Source of the DNA: CAYPHY01 sp964410625
GTDB lineage: Bacteria > Chloroflexota > Anaerolineae > Promineifilales > Promineifilaceae
Reading direction: 5' to 3'
Length of the DNA: 64,000 nucleotides
Assembly: GCA_964410625.1 (NCBI GenBank)
Contig: CAYPHY010000021.1
Coordinates: 13,966 to 77,965, forward strand
In this document: piece after piece, positions 60,108 through 64,000 of the stretch
Layout of the letters: every line of letters starts with the position of its first letter
How positions within the stretch are numbered: position 1 is the first letter of the stretch
Made by a program: the position numbers and the translations under genes
The notes under the pieces: model-generated
What the model was told of the DNA's origin: nothing
What the model saw: only the letters and a program-made list of their open reading frames with translations
Database searches by the model: none

Positions 60108-61037
60108 CATGACTAGCTCAGTAAACACCACAATCCGCCTTGTGTCAATGCGGTAGGGATAGCAAGAAATCAGCGTCGCTTGCGCTGTTTCCGTCTGTGC
60201 CATCACCCACACATCGGTCGGGTCAACCACCTGGATGTCACGTACCACATAGCTATAGCTTTCGCGCTCAGTGGAGATGATCACCTCATCCCCTGGCGTC
60301 AGCCGGTCGAGATAGCGAAAAATTTCGCCATAAATGTCGTTGTGGGCGGAAAGCACGACGTTTCCCGGTTGTCCGGGAACGGCCGAGCCAATGTATTGCC
60401 CCACGCCCTTCTTCAACTGCTCCCAATCATCCCCTTGGACGATGGGATGGTCTACATCAATCGCCGGGATTTGCAGCCGCCGTGCCTGTTCTGGCCCCGG
60501 CGTGGGGGCGGGTGGCGGGACATAGTTGTTGATCGCCGGTAGCAAGTGGGCGGGGATGTCTCCGGCTTCTCCTGGTTCCGGCGGCCGTCCCTCGACAGGT
60601 GGCCGGTGCCCGCCGGGCAAAACGACCACGCCGATCAGCGGTTCGGCCGTGGCCGTTGGCAGCGCTAATTCCTGGCTTTGTTGGCGTTGCAACGCCGCCA
60701 GTTCCCGGTTCAACTCACGATTGGTGCGCCACAGCATGGCCAGCACGATCAGCAGCCCGACAATCGCCGCTACTTCGATTAGTAAGAGGAAGCGATTGCC
60801 CATACGTTCCCAGGGGATACGAAAACGCCGTTTGCTCCGCGCCGGGACATGGACCACTTCGGGGACCACCCCATCCTCGATCAAGCGTTGTCCGGCCTGC
60901 TCCCAGGCGACTTCGGCCACACGCTTTTCCGCTTGCAGGCGTTGCCAGCGGCCCTGGTGCTGTTCGCGCCGTTTGAGGATTAGCAGTCGTTCTAATTCGG
61001 CGATGCTCAGATCGGCGGCCGATTGCCTGCGCTTCAT
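60099..61037 (-). CDS. Sortase
   Basis: 312 aa. A charged, probably coiled-coil N-terminus (1-75), one membrane helix (about 82-103), a Pro-rich linker (about 125-185), then a sortase domain. Catalytic His232 (VVLSAHNDIYG), Cys292 (ATLISCYPYRIDTRR) and an Arg near 300. Transpeptidates surface proteins, or in Gram-variable Chloroflexota may anchor secreted proteins. No sorting-signal substrate was recognised in the window. The final residues are encoded by a repeat. Confidence 0.9.
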   Translation of the reverse strand: MKRRQSAADLSIAELERLLILKRREQHQGRWQRLQAEKRVAEVAWEQAGQRLIEDGVVPEVVHVPARSKRRFRIPWERMGNRFLLLIEVAAIVGLLIVLAMLWRTNRELNRELAALQRQQSQELALPTATAEPLIGVVVLPGGHRPPVEGRPPEPGEAGDIPAHLLPAINNYVPPPAPTPGPEQARRLQIPAIDVDHPIVQGDDWEQLKKGVGQYIGSAVPGQPGNVVLSAHNDIYGEIFRYLDRLTPGDEVIISTERESYSYVVRDIQVVDPTDVWVMAQTETAQATLISCYPYRIDTRRIVVFTELVMEG

Positions 61038-61041
61038 AGGG

Positions 61042-61317
61042 TTAACTTAACGATGGTTGTAACAATTCTCGCTCAGGAGTAACCGTTAATTCAGCGATCT
61101 CATATAAAAATTCCGGTGCAAAATCTGCTCCGTTCGGCCATTCAATTGTGCGGCTGGTTAGATAAACTTGCTTAAATAAGGCTTTATCACGCAAAGGAGT
61201 AAAGGCTTCACCATACAACTCAGGTTCCAAGTCTACAATGCCCTCTGCTTCATTATTGAATCTTAATCTTAGCTTGTAGTCGCCAAGATAAACGACCTCA
61301 GTTACATGAAAAAACAT
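61042..61317 (-). CDS. DUF2442 protein
   Basis: 91 aa from the ATG at 61317 (GAGGAAG upstream; a start at 61341 would lie inside the previous gene). MFFHVTEVVYLGDYKLRLRF and EGIVDLEPELYGEAFTPLRDKALFKQVYL are typical of DUF2442, a small protein usually paired with DUF4160. Together they are suspected of forming a toxin-antitoxin-like module, though the mechanism is unclear. Confidence 0.85.
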   Translation of the reverse strand: MFFHVTEVVYLGDYKLRLRFNNEAEGIVDLEPELYGEAFTPLRDKALFKQVYLTSRTIEWPNGADFAPEFLYEIAELTVTPERELLQPSLS

Positions 61318-61324
61318 GGCTTCC

Positions 61325-61586
61325 TCACGATAACGGCTCAATCGAAATCAGCGATTGCCGATTTTGAGCACGTTCCCAATTATCCAATAGTTCAGTTTGG
61401 TGTTTGTCAAGCCAAGTCCAAATAAGGTTGAGCGCACGGCGAGGCATCCGCCCTGTTACAGAACCAGTCGTAATCTCGACAATAATCTCAAAGTCCTGGT
61501 ACTCTGCATGAAAGTGGGGCGGACTATGTATGATCATTATAGTTCATGGTTATTTTGATTCCGTAAAAGGAAGAAAGCGTCGGCAT
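61325..61586 (-). pseudogene. DUF4160 protein with a 4-bp (CATA) duplication frameshift
   Basis: Reading from an ATG at 61586 gives MPTLSSFYGIKITMNYNDHT and then a stop. The next frame supplies SPPHFHAEYQDFEIIVEI... to the normal end (RRALNLIWTWLDKHQTELLDNWERA). The break lies in TATGTATG (61525-61532), a tandem duplication of CATA on the coding strand. Deleting one copy restores one 85-residue DUF4160 protein with the usual NDHxPPHFH motif. The in-frame ATG at 61537 may still give a truncated 70-aa product. It overlaps the following DUF2442 frame by a few bases. Confidence 0.85.
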
Positions 61587-61651
61587 TTATCTTCAAATCC
61601 TGTTAGCCTTTAATAAAGTATAATGACAATCCTCTTCCTTTTCAATTTACC

Positions 61652-63954
61652 TTACCTGGGGAAAACAGTTAGCGGAGGTACATCGGCCGTCGTCCCTCCT
61701 GGCTCATCCACCTCCAGGCGTACCCTCGAAGTTGGATCATAAATGCCGACAACGGCTCGATACTCACCCGGCGATGTCTCTGCGGGGATTGTCATCGGGT
61801 GGAGTTGCAAGATCACATCCCCCGCTTGCCAGGCCCATGAGGGCGCCTCCAGGCTGTCATGTTGGGCAACAATTCCACCGTCGTCACTTAATAGATGAGT
61901 GAATAATACGGCGTCGGTAGTAAAGGCGGGGGGAACCAATGGCCCTGCTCGCGCCGGATCAAGCACTTCCCAGGCGGTCAGAAGTTCCGCCGTTTCCCCC
62001 GGCTGCACCTCACCCCGCAACCATTGGGCATCCAGCAAGCGCACGGCCGCGCCAAACGCCACCGGCTCCCCACGTTCCCCTAGCAGTTCCTCCACTTGTT
62101 CGGCTAACAAATGATAAACGGTAAAGCCAGGGTCAAGGTCATCCGCCCGCAAAGTCACGTTGTCTACCGGCTCTAGCAAGGGTGCAAAGGCTGGATGGGG
62201 TGGGGTTGATGCGGGAATGACGACAGTTGCCGCAGACCCTTCTGGAATCACCAGCGCGTAACGCGCATCCACCCACCGCGCCGTTCTTATTTGTTCGTCA
62301 CCGCCCCCCAACACCAGCGCAATCGAGCTATCATGCGCCGGGCCGGGATAGACGCTGGAAAAGAGCAATGGCGCGGCCGAAGGATGCCCGTCTAAGTATT
62401 TAATACTTTCTACCAGGGTGTGCTGGTACGCGCCGCGCACCTCGGCCGACAGCCCCCACCGCACAAAGTAATCTCGCGCACTGACCCCACCAGCCCAGAC
62501 CAACCAGATGACGGCCGCTCCGACAACCAGCCCCCTGTAGCGCGGGTTGTTTACCCGCGTGAACCGACGCGGGTAAACAACCCGCGCTACAACAGTGACA
62601 AAGCCAACGGCCGCCAACAAATAAACGGGCGGTANNNNNNNNNNNNNNNNNNNNNNNNNNNNNNNNNNNNNNNNNNNNNNNNNNNNNNNNNNNNNNNNNN
62701 NNNNNNNNNNNNNNNNNNNNNNNNNNNNNNNNNNACCCGCGCTACAACAGTGACAAAGCCAACGGCCGCCAACAAATAAACGGGCGGTAATGCTGCCAGA
62801 TTACGCGTTGTATTCGCAGTTGGCCCCGTCACCAGTGAAGGCAAAATGCCAACACCCCACCACATCAATAGAAAAGCATAAACTGGTTGCCGCCAGCGCC
62901 AGAGGCAAACAGCGATACCGAGCAGGAAGAAAACGGCCGTTACGATGTCTAACACCGGCCGTCCTGGAATGTTATAGGCCAGGAATTGATCGCCATACCC
63001 TGGCCAGACAAAGGCCAGCAACGCTTCCCCCGCGTTTTCCAACAACGGCCGCCACTCCCCTGTTCGCAACTGCTCCAGCGGCCGATCGAGCATCGAAACC
63101 CGCGTCTGCATCTCCGGGTGGGCACGTAGATAGAGGGCCATTGGGATTGCCAGCAAGCCTGCAAGCAACAAACCGCCAAGGATCGGCCGCCAACTCCGTC
63201 GAAATCGCGGCCGATGCCACAAGGCCAGATAACCCAAAAACAGCGGAAACAACGCCCATGTCACTCGTGCCGCCAGGTAGGTGTGGAAGGTAGCGGCGAT
63301 GGACAATCCGAAGCAGAGGAGCAGAGGAGCAGAGGAGCGGGGGAGCAGGGGAGCAGGGGAGAGTGGGGAGTGGGCGCCGAGTACGTCGCTAGTGGAGAGA
63401 GATGAAGGCGGGTCTCCTGGTCTCGCAGTCTCCCAGTCTCCCAATCTCCTTCCCACAATTTGCCAAAAGAACCACACCGCCGCCAACATAAAGAAGGGTA
63501 ACATCCCGGCTCGTAGTGCTTCGCGGCTGGAGGCGAGAGGCCAGAAGGAGAGGGCGAGCAAGGCGGCTGCCAGCAAAGCCGTTTGGCGATCCAATACGCG
63601 AGTAGCCCAGGCATAAGTGAGCGCAATCGCTAGCACGCCAAAGTAAACGTTGACCAGCCGCAGCGCCAGGAGATGCTCACCTACGGCCGCCATCATCCCG
63701 GCGACGGTATAGCTATAAATCGGTTCGCTGCCGTAGTTGAGAGGAAAGAAGTAGTAAAGTTCGCCGTCGAGGATGCCAATCGCCTCACGACCGTGGTTGG
63801 CTTCGTCGTGGGTCAGGCCAGGGGGGACGGCCGTTAGCTGCCAGGTGCGGAAGGCGAAAGCGAGAAGAAGAATGAACAATGGAACAATGAACAATGAACA
63901 ATGGCCGGAGCCTCTTTTATCCAGAATCTCATTGTTCACTGCCTCATTAGACAT
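61652..63954 (-). CDS. PMT/ArnT-like membrane glycosyltransferase, interrupted by scaffold gap
   Basis: About 715 aa once the gap is collapsed (see 62635-62734). Many hydrophobic helices; the N-terminal region has the GT39/ArnT-like acidic motif TAVPPGLTHDEANHGREAI after the first helix and PLNYGSEPIYSY. The C-terminal ~250 residues are soluble, with beta-rich segments (LLTAWEVLDPARAG, RAVVGIYDPTSRVRL). It probably uses a lipid-linked sugar donor to glycosylate lipids or proteins. The coding sequence carries a repeat insertion (about residues 168-214) and a palindromic element (62536-62591). The ATG at 63954 follows a stop codon in frame. Confidence 0.78.
62536..62591. repeat. Longest palindromic element, inside a gene
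   Basis: 25-bp perfect arms: TGTAGCGCGGGTTGTTTACC... (62536-62560) and the complement (62567-62591), with the 6-nt loop GAACCG. It codes for a VVARVVYPRRFTRVNNPRYRG-like stretch of the glycosyltransferase, with the scaffold gap beside it. Confidence 0.9.
62580..62634 (-). repeat. Left copy of 55-nt duplication at the gap
   Basis: Identical to 62735-62789 (begins ACCCGCGCTACAACAGTGAC, ends AACGGGCGGTA). Most likely one sequence, assembled twice. Confidence 0.9.
62635..62734. other. Assembly gap of 100 N
   Basis: Exactly 100 N between two identical 55-nt ends. Removing the N block and one copy (155 nt) brings the two parts of the glycosyltransferase gene into one frame, so the true gap is probably negative. 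Confidence 0.95.
62735..62789 (-). repeat. Right copy of 55-nt duplication at the gap
   Basis: Identical to 62580-62634, see there. Confidence 0.9.
63313..63452. repeat. GGAGCAGAGGAGC and GGTCTCGCAGTCTCCCAGTCTC repeats inside a gene
   Basis: Two repeat families, GCAGAGGAGCAGAGGAGC (63316-63362) and CTCGCAGTCTCCCAGTCTCC (63424-63450), are translated within the glycosyltransferase as a low-complexity cytoplasmic or loop segment. Confidence 0.82.
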
Positions 63955-64000
63955 TGTTCATTGTCTCATTGTTCATTGTTCATTGTCTCATTGTTCATTG
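63872..64000. repeat. ACAATGAACAATGA array and complement
   Basis: GAACAATGGAACAATGAACA units with complementary TCATTGTTCATTGTCTC units up to the window end. It covers the first codons of the glycosyltransferase and supplies several ATG triplets upstream. Confidence 0.85.

Noticed and set aside
62635..62734. A real insertion or mobile element at the gap
   Set aside because: Exactly 100 N with identical 55-nt flanks and a restored frame on collapse point to scaffolding, not biology.
1..64000. tRNA, rRNA or riboswitch genes
   Set aside because: Spacers were scanned by eye for tRNA arms and CCA-like ends, rRNA motifs and common riboswitch cores; none was convincing. A covariance-model search would be decisive.

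Overview
The window reads as a chromosomal segment of a Chloroflexota bacterium, most like the filamentous Anaerolineae-type lineages (for example the Promineifilum group). This placement is an inference. It rests on the mid-to-high GC content, Thr/Pro-rich lipoprotein linkers of the QVVEVTRVVTETIV type, vWA-FHA membrane proteins, DUF2723 and PMT-like membrane glycosyltransferases, Eis-like acetyltransferases, large Opp/Dpp and Liv transporters, and many short repeats. No rRNA, tRNA, CRISPR array, transposase, prophage or plasmid gene was found.

Layout. 1-2.8 kb (minus): the 5' end of der, then a cdaA-cdaR c-di-AMP synthase operon. 3-7 kb: a divergent pair of membrane vWA-FHA proteins, followed by a UvrD-like ATPase (7.1-9.2 kb), a BrnT/CopG-type toxin-antitoxin pair, a Nudix hydrolase and a long-chain acyl-CoA ligase. 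12.6-22.6 kb: a giant DUF2723 membrane protein, a cystathionine gamma-synthase/lyase-type PLP enzyme, a YihY/BrkB membrane protein, plsX, fabF, a NERD-like membrane protein and a PhoU-like protein. 22.9-29.1 kb: a complete branched-chain amino acid ABC transporter (livK-H-M-G-F). 29-35.7 kb: ornithine cyclodeaminase family, a carbonic anhydrase with an apparent VHL-like N-terminal domain, an FAD oxidoreductase, a frameshifted PIN toxin module, and a PadR-alpha/beta hydrolase-FGE-like cluster. 36-37 kb: a secreted protein built of three copies of an unrecognised domain. 37.4-51.2 kb: a large oligopeptide ABC cluster with two substrate-binding proteins, one ATPase pair and two permease pairs; a cytochrome c-like protein and an unrecognised membrane protein lie between the permease pairs. 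51.3-64 kb: sulfotransferase, Eis-like acetyltransferase, DUF255/YyaL-like protein, HTH-PIN toxin-antitoxin pair, YdeI-like protein, trpA, GH8 glycosidase, sortase, a DUF4160 (frameshifted)-DUF2442 pair, and a PMT/ArnT-like glycosyltransferase interrupted by a 100-N scaffold gap.

The most unusual property is the spacer DNA. Nearly every intergenic region holds a short low-complexity repeat (for example GGAGACTGGGAGACTGAGAG, GGATGAAGGATGAGGGCTGA, AGTGGTTAGTGATTAGTGGC), usually followed after a short loop by its reverse complement, so the transcripts could fold into long hairpins. The same repeats are also embedded in frame in coding sequences (PLP enzyme, DUF2723 protein, PMT-like protein). 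A second, strictly palindromic family (TGTAGCGCGGGT...ACCCGCGCTACA, or TGTAGCGCGATTT...AAATCGCGCTACA) is dispersed through the window, and one copy lies beside the scaffold gap. The gap is flanked by an exact 55-nt duplication; collapsing it restores one continuous reading frame. The palindromic hexamer CGGCCG is strongly over-represented.

Functionally the window combines nutrient uptake (amino acids, peptides), envelope and glycan biology (GH8, sortase, PMT-like enzymes, plsX/fabF) and second-messenger or phosphopeptide signalling (c-di-AMP, FHA), with several small toxin-antitoxin-like modules, two of them broken.
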